Origin: RUG563 sp045590215
GTDB taxonomy: Bacteria; Bacillota; Clostridia; Christensenellales; Aristaeellaceae
DNA: 64,000 nt
Direction: 5' to 3'
NCBI GenBank assembly: GCA_045590215.1
Contig: JAZNQO010000013.1
Span: forward strand, 62,001 to 126,000
Part shown: one piece after another, positions 50,696-60,005 of the stretch
Layout: each line of letters starts with the position of its first letter
Numbering within the stretch: the stretch's first letter is position 1
Program-made: the position numbers and the translations under genes
Notes under the pieces: generated by a model
The model's input: only the letters and a program-made list of their open reading frames with translations
Databases searched by the model: none
What the model was told of the DNA's origin: nothing

Positions 50696-50696
50696 G

Positions 50697-51449
50697 ATGA
50701 TCGTATTTGATAAACCCAAGGCTTTGACGGATGCGCCCCTGCATTATTGCCCCGGCTGCACCCACGGCATTATTCACCGCTTGGTGGCAGAGGCCATTGA
50801 CAAGCTGGAAATCGGCGGCGAAACCATCGGCGTTGCCAGCGTTGGATGCTCCGTGTTTACCTACAACTATTTCAACGTGGATATGGTGCAGGCAGCGCAC
50901 GGCCGTGCTCCGGCGGTTGCCACCGGCGTAAAGCGTGCCGATCCTTCCAAAATCGTGTTTACCTATCAGGGCGACGGCGACCTTGCTTCCATCGGCATGG
51001 CGGAAACGGTGCACGCTGCTGCCCGTGGGGAAAACATCACGGTGATTTTCGTCAATAACGCCATTTACGGCATGACCGGCGGCCAGATGGCTCCCACCTC
51101 TTTGCCCGGTCAGGTTACCCAGACCAGCCCCTATGGCCGTGATACCAATACGGTTGGTTTCCCGGTGAAGGTGTGCGAGCTGCTTTCCACGCTCGACGGC
51201 GCAGGGTATATTGAACGTGTGGCTGTGAACAACGTGAAAAACGTGAAAAACGCCAAGAAGGCCATCGAAAAGGCTTTCCGCAATCAGGTGGAAGGCAAGG
51301 GCTTCAGCCTGATCGAAGTGGTGTCCACCTGTCCCACCAACTGGGGCAAGACCCCCGAAGGGGCTCTGGAATGGCTGGAAGAAAATATGCTGCCCTATTA
51401 CCCCTTGGGCGTGTATAAAGACAAATTCAGCGAGGAGGCTGCCAAATGA
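50697..51449 (+). CDS. 2-oxoacid:ferredoxin oxidoreductase beta (TPP-binding) subunit
   Basis: A 250-residue thiamine diphosphate subunit: YCPGCTHGIIHRL, ASVGCSVFTYNYF, the TPP motif YQGDGDLASIGMAE...NNAIYGMTGGQMAPTS. The start lies one base after the alpha stop codon, and it overlaps the gamma gene by four bases. A second Cys pair (C18, C21) probably holds a cluster. Confidence 0.93.
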   Translation: MIVFDKPKALTDAPLHYCPGCTHGIIHRLVAEAIDKLEIGGETIGVASVGCSVFTYNYFNVDMVQAAHGRAPAVATGVKRADPSKIVFTYQGDGDLASIGMAETVHAAARGENITVIFVNNAIYGMTGGQMAPTSLPGQVTQTSPYGRDTNTVGFPVKVCELLSTLDGAGYIERVAVNNVKNVKNAKKAIEKAFRNQVEGKGFSLIEVVSTCPTNWGKTPEGALEWLEENMLPYYPLGVYKDKFSEEAAK

Positions 51450-51985
51450 AAACGACCGAAGTATTGATCGCCGGTTTCGGCGGACAGGGCATTCTCTTTG
51501 CCGGTAAATTCCTGGCCTATGCCGCCCTTTTGCAGGGCCGCAATGTGAGCTGGCTGCCGTCCTACGGCCCCGAAATGCGCGGCGGTACGGCCAACTGCTC
51601 CATCATCCTCAGCGATGCGCAGGTGGGTTCTCCCATCGTGTCCAAGCCGGATATCCTGATTGCCATGAACCTGCCTTCCTTGGATAAATACGAGCAGGAA
51701 GCCAAGAGCGGTGCATCCATCTTTGTGGATTCTTCTCTGATTGGTCGGAAGGTTACAAGGGATGACGTGAATGTGTATTACATCCCTGCCACCCAGCTGT
51801 CCACCGACAATGGCTTGGAAACGCTGGCTAATATGATTCTGCTGGGCAAGGTCATCAAAGAAACGGGCGTCATTCCCGAAGACATGATTGAGCCTGCGCT
51901 GAAAAAGGTAGTTTCCGCCCGTCATGCTTGGCTGCTTGAAAAGAATATTGAAGCCATGAACTTGGGTAAAAATTATAAGGAGTGA
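51446..51985 (+). CDS. 2-oxoacid:ferredoxin oxidoreductase gamma subunit
   Basis: A 179-residue subunit beginning EVLIAGFGGQGILFAGK and containing LPSYGPEMRGGTANC, the two hallmarks of the catalytic gamma domain that binds CoA. It overlaps the beta gene (ATGA) and lies six bases before the aminotransferase gene. Confidence 0.93.
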   Translation: MKTTEVLIAGFGGQGILFAGKFLAYAALLQGRNVSWLPSYGPEMRGGTANCSIILSDAQVGSPIVSKPDILIAMNLPSLDKYEQEAKSGASIFVDSSLIGRKVTRDDVNVYYIPATQLSTDNGLETLANMILLGKVIKETGVIPEDMIEPALKKVVSARHAWLLEKNIEAMNLGKNYKE

Positions 51986-51991
51986 AAAAAG

Positions 51992-53068
51992 ATGCTGGAT
52001 ATTAAAATCACATTGACGGATCATCCGGCGAAAAAGCCGGAAGCAGGCCAGCCTCTGGGATTTGGCAAGATTTTTACCGATCACATGTTTGTGATGAATT
52101 ACACCGAAGGCCAGGGCTGGCATGACGCCCGCATTGTGCCCTATGACAAGATTGAGCTGTATCCCTCTGCCATGGTGTTCCACTATGGTCAGGAAATGTT
52201 TGAAGGGTTGAAGGCCTATAAGGGCGAAGACGGCAAGGCGTATCTGTTCCGTCCCGATATGAATGCCAAGCGTGCCAATGCTTCCAACGAACGTCTGTGC
52301 ATTCCCCAGATTCCCGAAGATGATTTCGTGCAGGCCGTGAAGGCTCTGGTGAAGGTGGATCAGGATTGGATTCCTTCCGAGCCCGGAACCAGCCTCTATG
52401 TTCGTCCCTTCGTGATTGCGACGGACGAATTCCTGGGCGTTGCCCCCAGCAAGACGTATCTTTTCATGATCATCCTGTCTCCCTCCGGGGCTTACTATGC
52501 CAGCGGCCTGAACCCCGTGGGCATCTGGATTGAAGATGAATACGTCCGTGCTGTCCGTGGCGGCATCGGCTTTGCCAAGACCGGCGGTAACTACGCCGCT
52601 TCCCTGATTGCCCAGATGAAGGCCCATGACGCCGGGTTCAGCCAGGTGCTGTGGCTGGACGGCGTGGAACGCAAGTATATCGAAGAAGTGGGTGCCATGA
52701 ACATCTTCTTCAAGATTGCAGGCAAGATTGTCACCCCGGCTCTCTCCGGCTCCATCCTGCCCGGCATTACCCGCAATTCCGTCATCACCCTGTGCAAGGA
52801 CTGGGGTTATGAAGTGGAAGAGCGGAAGATTTCTGTGGACGAGCTGATCGCCGCTCAAAAGAACGGCACGCTGGAAGAAGTGTTCGGCACGGGCACTGCC
52901 GCTGTTATTTCTCCCGTTGGGAAGCTGCGGTATGTGGATGACGTGATGACCATCGGCGATGGCAGCATCGGGGAAGTTTCCCAGAAGCTGTATGACACTG
53001 TAACCGGCATTCAGACCGGCAAAGTGGCCGATCCCTACGGCAACTGGCACGTTTGCGTAGAAGACTAA
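51992..53068 (+). CDS. ilvE: Branched-chain amino acid aminotransferase
   Basis: A 358-residue fold-type IV PLP enzyme of the longer (eukaryote-like) BCAT type. Features: ALVKVDQDWIPSEPGTSLYVRPF, the PLP lysine in GIGFAKTGGNYAAS, EEVGAMNIFF and LSGSILPGITRNSV. It exchanges the amino group between glutamate and the 2-oxoacids of Leu, Ile and Val. As last gene of the Val-T-box operon it would finish the route from acyl-CoA through the oxidoreductase to the amino acids. Confidence 0.94.
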   Translation: MLDIKITLTDHPAKKPEAGQPLGFGKIFTDHMFVMNYTEGQGWHDARIVPYDKIELYPSAMVFHYGQEMFEGLKAYKGEDGKAYLFRPDMNAKRANASNERLCIPQIPEDDFVQAVKALVKVDQDWIPSEPGTSLYVRPFVIATDEFLGVAPSKTYLFMIILSPSGAYYASGLNPVGIWIEDEYVRAVRGGIGFAKTGGNYAASLIAQMKAHDAGFSQVLWLDGVERKYIEEVGAMNIFFKIAGKIVTPALSGSILPGITRNSVITLCKDWGYEVEERKISVDELIAAQKNGTLEEVFGTGTAAVISPVGKLRYVDDVMTIGDGSIGEVSQKLYDTVTGIQTGKVADPYGNWHVCVED

Positions 53069-53083
53069 AATACAATGAAATGC

Positions 53084-53119
53084 AAAGCCACGGTTTCTTT
53101 GAATGCCGTGGCTTTCTTT
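53084..53119 (+). terminator. Terminator of the Val-T-box operon
   Basis: A perfect 10-bp stem (53084-53093 with 53106-53115), followed by CTTT. Confidence 0.8.
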
Positions 53120-53138
53120 ATAGAAAGGGGAGGGCAGA

Positions 53139-53987
53139 ATGATCCGTTTTCTGGTGTTTGGCGATCTGCATATGGAAGATTGCGCGGACGGAATGCAGCG
53201 GCTGGAACGCATTCTGAACCATGCGAAAGAAGAACAGGTAGATTTCATTGTATCGCTGGGGGATTTATGCTTTCCTACGGTAGAACACATTCCGGTCATG
53301 GAAATGATCCGCTCCTGCGGTATTCCGGTGCATCACACCATCGGGAACCATGATGTGCAGGATTGGGAAATTGAACAATCTTTGCAGTTCCTGGGGAAGG
53401 AAAAGCCTTACGAGGCTTTTGAAGCAGGGGAATATAAGTTTATCATTCTGGATACCTGCTATTGGAAAAGCGAAAACGGAGAATATCATTTTCCCAACAA
53501 GCAGCGTATTCCGTCTCTGTATCCCTGGGTGCCTGAGGAGCAGCAGGTTTGGCTGAAAGAGCAAATGAGCGACGGGAAAAAGTACATCGTATTTTCCCAC
53601 ATGAGCTTGGTGAACCCCTTTATGCGGCGGGGCATTGCTAACAAAGAGGAGATTCAGCGAATCTTTGAAGGGAAAGACGTGCTGTTGTGCATGAACGGGC
53701 ACGACCACGGCAGTGATTTGAAGGAAATAAACGGTGTGCCGTATTATACGGTCAGCTCCGCTTCTCAATTTTGTTACTGGAGCGCGGATGGCAGTCAGGT
53801 GGAAAATCTGTTTTACAGGGATCCCTTGCACGTGATCGTGGAACTGGATGAGGATGAAATCCGCATTCAGGGAATGGAAAGCGATTTTGAGGATCTCCGG
53901 CCGGAAGATGTGGGCATATACGATTACCGCTGGAACGGGGTGGATGTGCATCCGGCTGCGAAAAGCTATGTGCTGAATAGAAAATAA
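53139..53987 (+). CDS. Calcineurin-like metallophosphoesterase
   Basis: A 282-residue phosphoesterase with the full metal-site series: GDLHMED, VSLGDLCF, TIGNHDVQDWE, VFSHMSLV and MNGHDHGSD. Family members cleave phosphodiesters or monoesters of very varied substrates; which one is unknown. It is a single gene between two terminators; GGGGAGG precedes the ATG. Confidence 0.9.
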   Translation: MIRFLVFGDLHMEDCADGMQRLERILNHAKEEQVDFIVSLGDLCFPTVEHIPVMEMIRSCGIPVHHTIGNHDVQDWEIEQSLQFLGKEKPYEAFEAGEYKFIILDTCYWKSENGEYHFPNKQRIPSLYPWVPEEQQVWLKEQMSDGKKYIVFSHMSLVNPFMRRGIANKEEIQRIFEGKDVLLCMNGHDHGSDLKEINGVPYYTVSSASQFCYWSADGSQVENLFYRDPLHVIVELDEDEIRIQGMESDFEDLRPEDVGIYDYRWNGVDVHPAAKSYVLNRK

Positions 53988-53992
53988 GGGAA

Positions 53993-54024
53993 AACCCTCT
54001 GCTGGATAACGGCGGAGGGTTTTG
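53993..54024 (+). terminator. Terminator after the phosphoesterase gene
   Basis: AAAACCCTC pairs with GAGGGTTTT around an inner TGC-GCG extension. Confidence 0.75.
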
Positions 54025-54037
54025 CTTGGTATAATGC

Positions 54038-54066
54038 TTGTGAAAAAGAACAGACTGTGGTATGAT
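54038..54066 (+). promoter_or_regulatory. Promoter of the methyltransferase/TetM-like operon
   Basis: TTGTGA (54038-54043), 17-base spacer, TATGAT (54061-54066). The ATG at 54062 lies inside the -10 box and so cannot be the start. Confidence 0.6.
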
Positions 54067-54103
54067 TAAAGATGCGTATAGTACGAAAAAGGAGATGGGA
54101 AAG

Positions 54104-54889
54104 TTGGCTTCGATACAGGGACTTGGATGGACGTTTGACACAGTGGCGAATCTATACGAAAAACTGCGGCCGGGGTATGTGGAAGCAATGTATCGGGATA
54201 TATTTTCCTATCGCCCCATCACAGAAAAAAGCAAGGCAATTGAAGTGGGCATCGGCGGCGGTCAGGCTACGAAACCTGTATTGAAAACGGGCTGTCAAGT
54301 GATGGCCGTAGAACCGGGAGAGAACTTCTGCAGTCTGTGCAAAGAAAGGTTCAAAAGTTATCCCGGCTTTTCCGTGATGCAGGGAAAATTTGAAGAAGTG
54401 ACACTGGAAAAGGAAAAATATGATCTTGTGTATTCCGGCTCGGCCTTTCATTGGGTGCCGGAGGAAGAGGGATACAAAAAGGTGTATGACATTCTGAAAA
54501 AAGGCGGTGCTTTTGCCCGGTTTGCCAATCATCCTTATAAAGATAAATCAAGGCCGGGGATGCACGAGGCCTTACAGGCGGTGTATGCCATCTATATGCC
54601 TGGCAGCCTTGCTTCCGATGAATATACGGAGGAAGCGGCCTATAACCGGGCACAGATTGCGGCGAAATATGGCTTTGAGGATATTCAATATCATCTCTAT
54701 CGCAGAACAAGGGATTTTACAGCGGCAGAATATGTGAAATTGCTTGGCACTTATTCCAATCATATCGTTATTGAAGAAAAAACCAGAGGGAAATTTTTTA
54801 GTGAAATTGAATCGGCCATCAACAGTCTGGGCGGCATGATTACCATTTTCGATACCATTGATCTGGAACTTTGCAGAAAGCCGGAATAA
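54104..54889 (+). CDS. Class I SAM-dependent methyltransferase
   Basis: A 261-residue methyltransferase: motif I AIEVGIGGGQATKPVL, MAVEPGENF, LVYSGSAFHWV and a DILKKGGAF post motif, typical of the UbiE/small-molecule group. TTG at 54104 is chosen, nine bases after AAAAAGGAG; ATG at 54095 abuts the ribosome site. It lies 21 bases before the TetM-like fusion gene, so the two may be cotranscribed. Substrate unknown. Confidence 0.82.
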   Translation: MASIQGLGWTFDTVANLYEKLRPGYVEAMYRDIFSYRPITEKSKAIEVGIGGGQATKPVLKTGCQVMAVEPGENFCSLCKERFKSYPGFSVMQGKFEEVTLEKEKYDLVYSGSAFHWVPEEEGYKKVYDILKKGGAFARFANHPYKDKSRPGMHEALQAVYAIYMPGSLASDEYTEEAAYNRAQIAAKYGFEDIQYHLYRRTRDFTAAEYVKLLGTYSNHIVIEEKTRGKFFSEIESAINSLGGMITIFDTIDLELCRKPE

Positions 54890-54910
54890 AACGCATTTGG
54901 GAGAAGAAAC

Positions 54911-57568
54911 GTGCAGGACAGAAAACTGATTCTTGGGCTATTGGCTCATGTGGATGCCGGGAAAACCACCCTTTCGGAAGCCCTTTTATATACGGCAGGG
55001 GCTTTAAGGAAGCTGGGACGGGTGGATCATAAAGACGCCTTTCTGGACACGGACGTGCAAGAAAGGGAGCGTGGCATTACCATTTTTTCCAAGCAGGCAA
55101 AGCTTACTTGGCAAGATATGGCTGTGACGCTGATGGACACCCCCGGCCATGTGGACTTTTCCAGCGAAATGGAAAGAACATTGCAGGTATTGGATGCGGC
55201 TATTTTGGTTATCAGCGGCACCGACGGCGTACAGGGACACACGGAAACCCTGTGGAAGCTGCTTGAAAGCTATCAGATTCCCACCTTCCTTTTCATCAAC
55301 AAGATGGATCAGCCGGGGACGGATGAAGATAAACTGATGATGGAAATCAAGGAAAAGCTGCACGGCAACTGCGTTCATATGAACGGAGCGGAGGCCGGGG
55401 AGCAAATTGCCCTGTGCGGCGACGACGAAACGCTGAACCGGTATCTGGAAACAGGGGAAGTGGACGAAAGGGAAGCGCAGGGTTTTGTGTCTGCAAGGCG
55501 GCTGTTCCCCTGCTATTTCGGCTCGGCCTTGCGGATGAACGGCATTGTGGAGCTTTTAAGCGGTATCCGGCAATATGCGCCGATGCCCCAATACCCGGAA
55601 AGGTTCGGGGCGGTGGTATATAAAATTGGCAGGGATGATAAGGGAAACCGGCTGACCTATATGAAGATTACCGGCGGTCAACTGCCGGTGCGCTATACCC
55701 TGACCAATAAAAAAGAGGGCAACCCCACTACCGAAACCATCTGGGAAGAAAAGGTGAGCCAGATTCGTTTTTATTCCGGGCTGCGCTTTGAACAGCGTGA
55801 TGTGGCGTTAGCAGGCGAAATTTGCGCCGTAACGGGGCTGAACTATACCAAGTGCGGCGATGGCTTTGGTTATGAGAGAAAGGGCACAGAGCCCCTTTTA
55901 AGCCCTGTTTTCACCTATCATATGCAGCTAAACGAAAAGGACGACCCCGTGATTGCTCTGCAGCGGATGCGGCAGATGCAGGAGGAAGATCCGCAGCTGC
56001 AGGTGGTGTGGCAAGAGAAAACGAAAGAAATCCATGTGCAATTGATGGGGGAAGTGCAGGTGGAAATCCTGCAAAGGATGCTGAAAGACCGCTTTAACAT
56101 GGACGTGACCTTCGGGGAAGGCAGTATTCTTTACCGCGAAACCATCGAAAGCAAGGTGGAGGGCGTGGGGCATTATGAGCCCCTGCGCCATTATGCGGAA
56201 GTGCATCTTTTGATGGAGCCTGCGGCCAAGGGCAGCGGCCTGCTTATCACGTCCAAATGCAGCGAGGATGAGCTTGACCGCAACTGGCAGCGGTTGATAC
56301 TGACGCATCTGATGGAAAAGACCCATCTGGGCGTTTTGACGGGATCACCCATCACGGATATGAGAATCACGCTGATTGCCGGGCGTGCGCACTTGAAGCA
56401 CACAGAAGGCGGCGATTTCAGGCAGGCGACCTACCGTGCCGTGCGGCAGGGGCTGATGCAGGCAAAGAGCGTGCTGCTTGAGCCGTGGTATGAAATGACG
56501 CTGACCTTGCCGGAAGATTGCCTGGGGCGAGCCATGCACGATATCCAGCTGATGGGTGGAACATTTGATGCGCCGGAAAACACCATGGGCAATGTGTGCA
56601 TGAAGGCTAAAGTGCCGGTCAGCGAGAGCCGGCATTACGCACGGGAAGTGATGGCCTATTCCAAGGGCAGAGGCCGGGTGAACTTTGTGCTGTGCGGCTA
56701 TTTGCCCTGCCGGGATGCGGAGAGGGTCATTAAAGAAATGGGCTATGACCCGGAAAAGGACGTGGAAAACAGCCCGGATTCGGTGTTCTGCTCTCATGGA
56801 GCCGGGTTCATGGTGAAATGGGATGAAGTGAAAAACTATCAGCACATCGATACCGGCATTTTGAACGACAAAAAGCAGGAATTGCAGCCCGTTTTGCAGG
56901 CACCCAAGCGCAAAGCCTATACGGGGTCGTTGGAAGACGACAAGGAACTGATGGCCATTTTTGAACGCACCTATGGGCCCATCAAGCAGCATGCCTTCCG
57001 GCCGTCTCCAAGGACGGCTGCACTGATGGAAAGCGAAAAGGTGTTTATGCCCTTGGAGAAGGAATATCTGCTGGTGGACGGCTACAACATCATTTTTGCG
57101 TGGGATGTATTAAAAGAAGCAGCCCGGCAAAACCTTGATATTGCAAGGCAGATGCTGATGGATATCCTTTGCAATTACCGGGGTGTGAGACCCTATGAAA
57201 TCATTCTGGTGTTCGATGCCTATAAGGTTCACCGCAACCCCGGCAGCGTTGAAAAATACGAAAATCTCCATGTGGTGTACACCAAAGAAGCGGAAACGGC
57301 AGATAACTATATCGAAAAGGCCACTTACGATTTGGGCAAGCGATATAGGGTTCGGGTAGCCACCAGCGACGCTTTGGAACAGGTGATTATATTGGGGCAC
57401 GGTGCACTTCGTGTGTCCGCCAAAGAATTTTTGCGGGAAGTGGAAAACGCCAATGGTGAAATCCGTGCTTATCTGGCGGAATATAATCAGCATCAGCGGC
57501 ACGCCAATGACGGCATGGCAAAGGCCATGCAGGAAGCATGGCAGAAAAAGAAAAGCGAAATGGATTGA
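54911..57568 (+). CDS. TetM-like ribosomal GTPase fused to a Rae1/YacP-type NYN nuclease domain
   Basis: An 885-residue protein. Residues 1 to about 665 are an EF-G/TetM-type translation GTPase with intact motifs: AHVDAGKTTL, ERERGITI, DTPGHVDF, NKMD; domain IV includes YEPLRHYAEVHL as in ribosomal protection proteins. A linker (about 665-715) leads to a complete YacP/Rae1-like NYN domain: LLVDGYNIIFAW, LVFDAYKV, YTKEAETADNYIE, VATSDALEQ, and SAKEFLREVE. Rae1 cuts mRNA in the ribosomal A site, and TetM binds the same site. GTG start at 54911 follows GGGAGAAG. Confidence 0.9.
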   Translation: MQDRKLILGLLAHVDAGKTTLSEALLYTAGALRKLGRVDHKDAFLDTDVQERERGITIFSKQAKLTWQDMAVTLMDTPGHVDFSSEMERTLQVLDAAILVISGTDGVQGHTETLWKLLESYQIPTFLFINKMDQPGTDEDKLMMEIKEKLHGNCVHMNGAEAGEQIALCGDDETLNRYLETGEVDEREAQGFVSARRLFPCYFGSALRMNGIVELLSGIRQYAPMPQYPERFGAVVYKIGRDDKGNRLTYMKITGGQLPVRYTLTNKKEGNPTTETIWEEKVSQIRFYSGLRFEQRDVALAGEICAVTGLNYTKCGDGFGYERKGTEPLLSPVFTYHMQLNEKDDPVIALQRMRQMQEEDPQLQVVWQEKTKEIHVQLMGEVQVEILQRMLKDRFNMDVTFGEGSILYRETIESKVEGVGHYEPLRHYAEVHLLMEPAAKGSGLLITSKCSEDELDRNWQRLILTHLMEKTHLGVLTGSPITDMRITLIAGRAHLKHTEGGDFRQATYRAVRQGLMQAKSVLLEPWYEMTLTLPEDCLGRAMHDIQLMGGTFDAPENTMGNVCMKAKVPVSESRHYAREVMAYSKGRGRVNFVLCGYLPCRDAERVIKEMGYDPEKDVENSPDSVFCSHGAGFMVKWDEVKNYQHIDTGILNDKKQELQPVLQAPKRKAYTGSLEDDKELMAIFERTYGPIKQHAFRPSPRTAALMESEKVFMPLEKEYLLVDGYNIIFAWDVLKEAARQNLDIARQMLMDILCNYRGVRPYEIILVFDAYKVHRNPGSVEKYENLHVVYTKEAETADNYIEKATYDLGKRYRVRVATSDALEQVIILGHGALRVSAKEFLREVENANGEIRAYLAEYNQHQRHANDGMAKAMQEAWQKKKSEMD

Positions 57569-57593
57569 CAGCGTACGCTTTTCGCATTACAAT
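57565..57593 (+). promoter_or_regulatory. Promoter of the vanW-like/tetR/kinase operon
   Basis: TTGACA (57565-57570), 17-base spacer, TACAAT (57588-57593); the -35 box overlaps the preceding stop codon. Confidence 0.8.
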
Positions 57594-57627
57594 AAAAACA
57601 GAATGAAGTATGTTTTGAAGGGGGTGA

Positions 57628-59274
57628 ATGGCCGTGGCCCGGATGGACCGATATCAGAAGAAAAATCAGGTGCAGCAGCTGCGGCCTATGTACCCGGAAG
57701 AAAACGGACAGCAGTTTGTTCAGCAGGAAATGGATGATTTCACGCCATACCCGGATCAGGTATATCAGGCGCAGGAAGAGGATTTCTATCCGGACGGTTA
57801 TGGGCAAGCATATCAACAGCCGGCCTATCCGCAATATAATGCGGCAAGGGAAAAGCGGCGCAGGGGCAATGGCCTTTGGGCGTTGATTGGATTTATTTGC
57901 GTGATGGTGCTGGCGGCGATTGGGTATTTTGTGTATCAGCTGCATGCGCCGTATGAATCGTTTCGGAAAAAGGTGGACGTGGTTTTGCAGAACACCTTTG
58001 CCCAAGGGATGCTGGTGGATAATGTACATATCGGCGGCATGACGAGGGAGCAGGCCAAGGCAGCGCTGCTCAGCCATGCAGGGTATGACCAGCAGAATCT
58101 GAATATCCAATTAGATGTGGAAGGCTATCAATGGGTACTGACAGGGGAGCAACTGCCTGTGCAGCGAAACATTGATGCCGTTTTAGACACGGCCTATGCC
58201 TTTGGCCGCCACGGCACGGTTGAAACTATCTCCAGCGGCGTGACGCCCATGGAATATATGTATCAGCACTTGTACCACACCGTTTCCAATGCGGCGTATC
58301 TTTACACGGAAGTGACCTATGACCCGGCGAAGCTGCGGGAACTGGTAGGGATAATTGAAGAAACGGTGAACTGCGAGCCTGTGGATGCGCAGATTGCCTC
58401 TTTCGATTTTAACAGCCGTTCATTCACCTTTTCCGATGAACGGATGGGGCTGAAGGTGGACGGGGAAAAGCTGTATAACGAAATTAGGGCCGCCCTCGAC
58501 CGGAAGGATTACCGGGCATCCATCCGCATGGAAGCAGAAAAGCGGATGCCGCAGGTGACGAAGGTGGAATTGATGAATTCCTTCTCGATGATTTCCACAT
58601 TTACCACCGACACCACCAACGACCAAAACCGTAACAATAACGTGGATTTGGCGGCAAGAGCAGTGATGGGCACGGTGGTTATGCCGGGCGAGCAATTTTC
58701 CTTTAACAAGGCAACCGGCCAGCGCACCACCGAAAAGGGTTATCTTCCTGCGGCGGCTATTGCAGGGGGCACAACGGTGGACGAAGTGGGCGGCGGCGTA
58801 TGTCAGGTGTCCAGCACGCTGTTTAATGCGGCGGTGATGGCGGATATGACCATTGTGAGCCGCAGCCCCCATACATGGCCCAGCAATTATGTGGATAAGG
58901 GAAGAGATGCCACCGTCAATTGGCCAAATCTTGACTTTGTGTTCCGAAACGACAGGAGCAGCCCTATTTTTATCGTCTCCTATTATCAGAACAGGAAATG
59001 CACGGTAGAGCTTTACGGCGCATCCCTTGGGGCAGGAGAGAGTATTGATTTGATTTCCGAAGTGGTTGATGTGACAGAGCCGCCGGCGGAGCCCATTCGC
59101 AATTTCAACCCGGAGCTTCCCTATGGTACGGAAACAGAAGTAAAAAAGGCCAGAACGGGTTATGTGGTGGATACCTACAAGATTTACAAGCGCAACGGCA
59201 CGGAATATAAACGGGAAAAGCTGTGCACATCCGTTTATCGGGTGATTCAGCAGGTGATTGAATATAATTACTGA
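57628..59274 (+). CDS. VanW family membrane protein with peptidoglycan-binding-like domain
   Basis: A 548-residue protein: a Tyr/Gln/Pro-rich cytoplasmic N-terminus (1-75), one transmembrane helix (about 85-105), PG-binding-4-type domains (VDNVHIGGMTREQAKAAL onward), and a VanW domain (MPGEQFSFNKATGQRTTEKGY, GGGVCQVSSTLFNA). VanW accompanies some vancomycin operons but is widespread in Clostridia, with unknown biochemistry on the cell wall. It overlaps nothing; the tetR gene follows 13 bases later. Confidence 0.9.
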   Translation: MAVARMDRYQKKNQVQQLRPMYPEENGQQFVQQEMDDFTPYPDQVYQAQEEDFYPDGYGQAYQQPAYPQYNAAREKRRRGNGLWALIGFICVMVLAAIGYFVYQLHAPYESFRKKVDVVLQNTFAQGMLVDNVHIGGMTREQAKAALLSHAGYDQQNLNIQLDVEGYQWVLTGEQLPVQRNIDAVLDTAYAFGRHGTVETISSGVTPMEYMYQHLYHTVSNAAYLYTEVTYDPAKLRELVGIIEETVNCEPVDAQIASFDFNSRSFTFSDERMGLKVDGEKLYNEIRAALDRKDYRASIRMEAEKRMPQVTKVELMNSFSMISTFTTDTTNDQNRNNNVDLAARAVMGTVVMPGEQFSFNKATGQRTTEKGYLPAAAIAGGTTVDEVGGGVCQVSSTLFNAAVMADMTIVSRSPHTWPSNYVDKGRDATVNWPNLDFVFRNDRSSPIFIVSYYQNRKCTVELYGASLGAGESIDLISEVVDVTEPPAEPIRNFNPELPYGTETEVKKARTGYVVDTYKIYKRNGTEYKREKLCTSVYRVIQQVIEYNY

Positions 59275-59287
59275 CGAGGTGAAAAGA

Positions 59288-60004
59288 ATGCACAAGGGCG
59301 ATATGAAAAAGCAGGCCATTTTGGATACGGCAGAAAAGCTGTTTTTTGAAAAAGGGTATAAGGACACCTCTGTTCAGGATGTGCTGGACAGGCTGCATTG
59401 CAGCAAGGGCAGCTTTTATCATCATTACGAGTCCAAATTGCAGGTATTGATGGAAATTTGCCGTCAGAAGGCATTGGAAAGCTTCCGGGCGTATCAGCAG
59501 AAGGAATATGCAACGGATTTGGAAAAGCTGAATGCCTTGATTTATCATGCCATGCCTTTCCGTGCCGCCGGGGAAGAAATGCTGGCTGTGCTGCTGCCCT
59601 TGGAAGGGCTTTCGGACGGGCTGATGGTTTTGCAAAGCGTGGTGGAGGCGCAGAAGGAATATTTCTTCCCGGAAATGGAAGCTTTGGCTGCGCAGCTGAA
59701 AGCAAAGGGCGTGTTTCATTACTATCAGCAGTATTTACCGGAGCTTTTGTGGGATGCCTATTGCGCATGTTACAGTCGTCTGATGCAGGAAGCGGCGGCT
59801 ATCCGGCAGGGCGGCTCCACCCAGAACGTGATTCAGATTATCGAAGCGGAGCGGTTTTTGTGGGAAAGGCTTTTGGATGCGCCCTTTGGCAGCATGGAGC
59901 TGATTCGGGCGGACGAAGCCTTGCAAACCATGAGCCATGCCATTTTCCGCATCAGGCGGATGGAAGCGGAAGAAATTACGCTTTCGGAAGAAGAGGAAGA
60001 ATAA
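59288..60004 (+). CDS. TetR/AcrR family transcriptional regulator
   Basis: A 238-residue regulator: N-terminal helix-turn-helix (AILDTAEKLFFEKGYKDTSV, LHCSKGSFYHHYESK), then an all-helical ligand domain and acidic tail. The effector is unknown. The ATG at 59288 follows GAGGTG. It could regulate its own operon (vanW-like, kinase-like), but no operator is evident. Confidence 0.9.
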   Translation: MHKGDMKKQAILDTAEKLFFEKGYKDTSVQDVLDRLHCSKGSFYHHYESKLQVLMEICRQKALESFRAYQQKEYATDLEKLNALIYHAMPFRAAGEEMLAVLLPLEGLSDGLMVLQSVVEAQKEYFFPEMEALAAQLKAKGVFHYYQQYLPELLWDAYCACYSRLMQEAAAIRQGGSTQNVIQIIEAERFLWERLLDAPFGSMELIRADEALQTMSHAIFRIRRMEAEEITLSEEEEE

Positions 60005-60005
60005 G

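Noticed and set aside
54911..57568. A plain tetracycline resistance gene (tetM type)
   Set aside because: Sequence diverges from tet genes, carries an added nuclease domain and lies in a core-like context without mobile elements, so resistance cannot be claimed.
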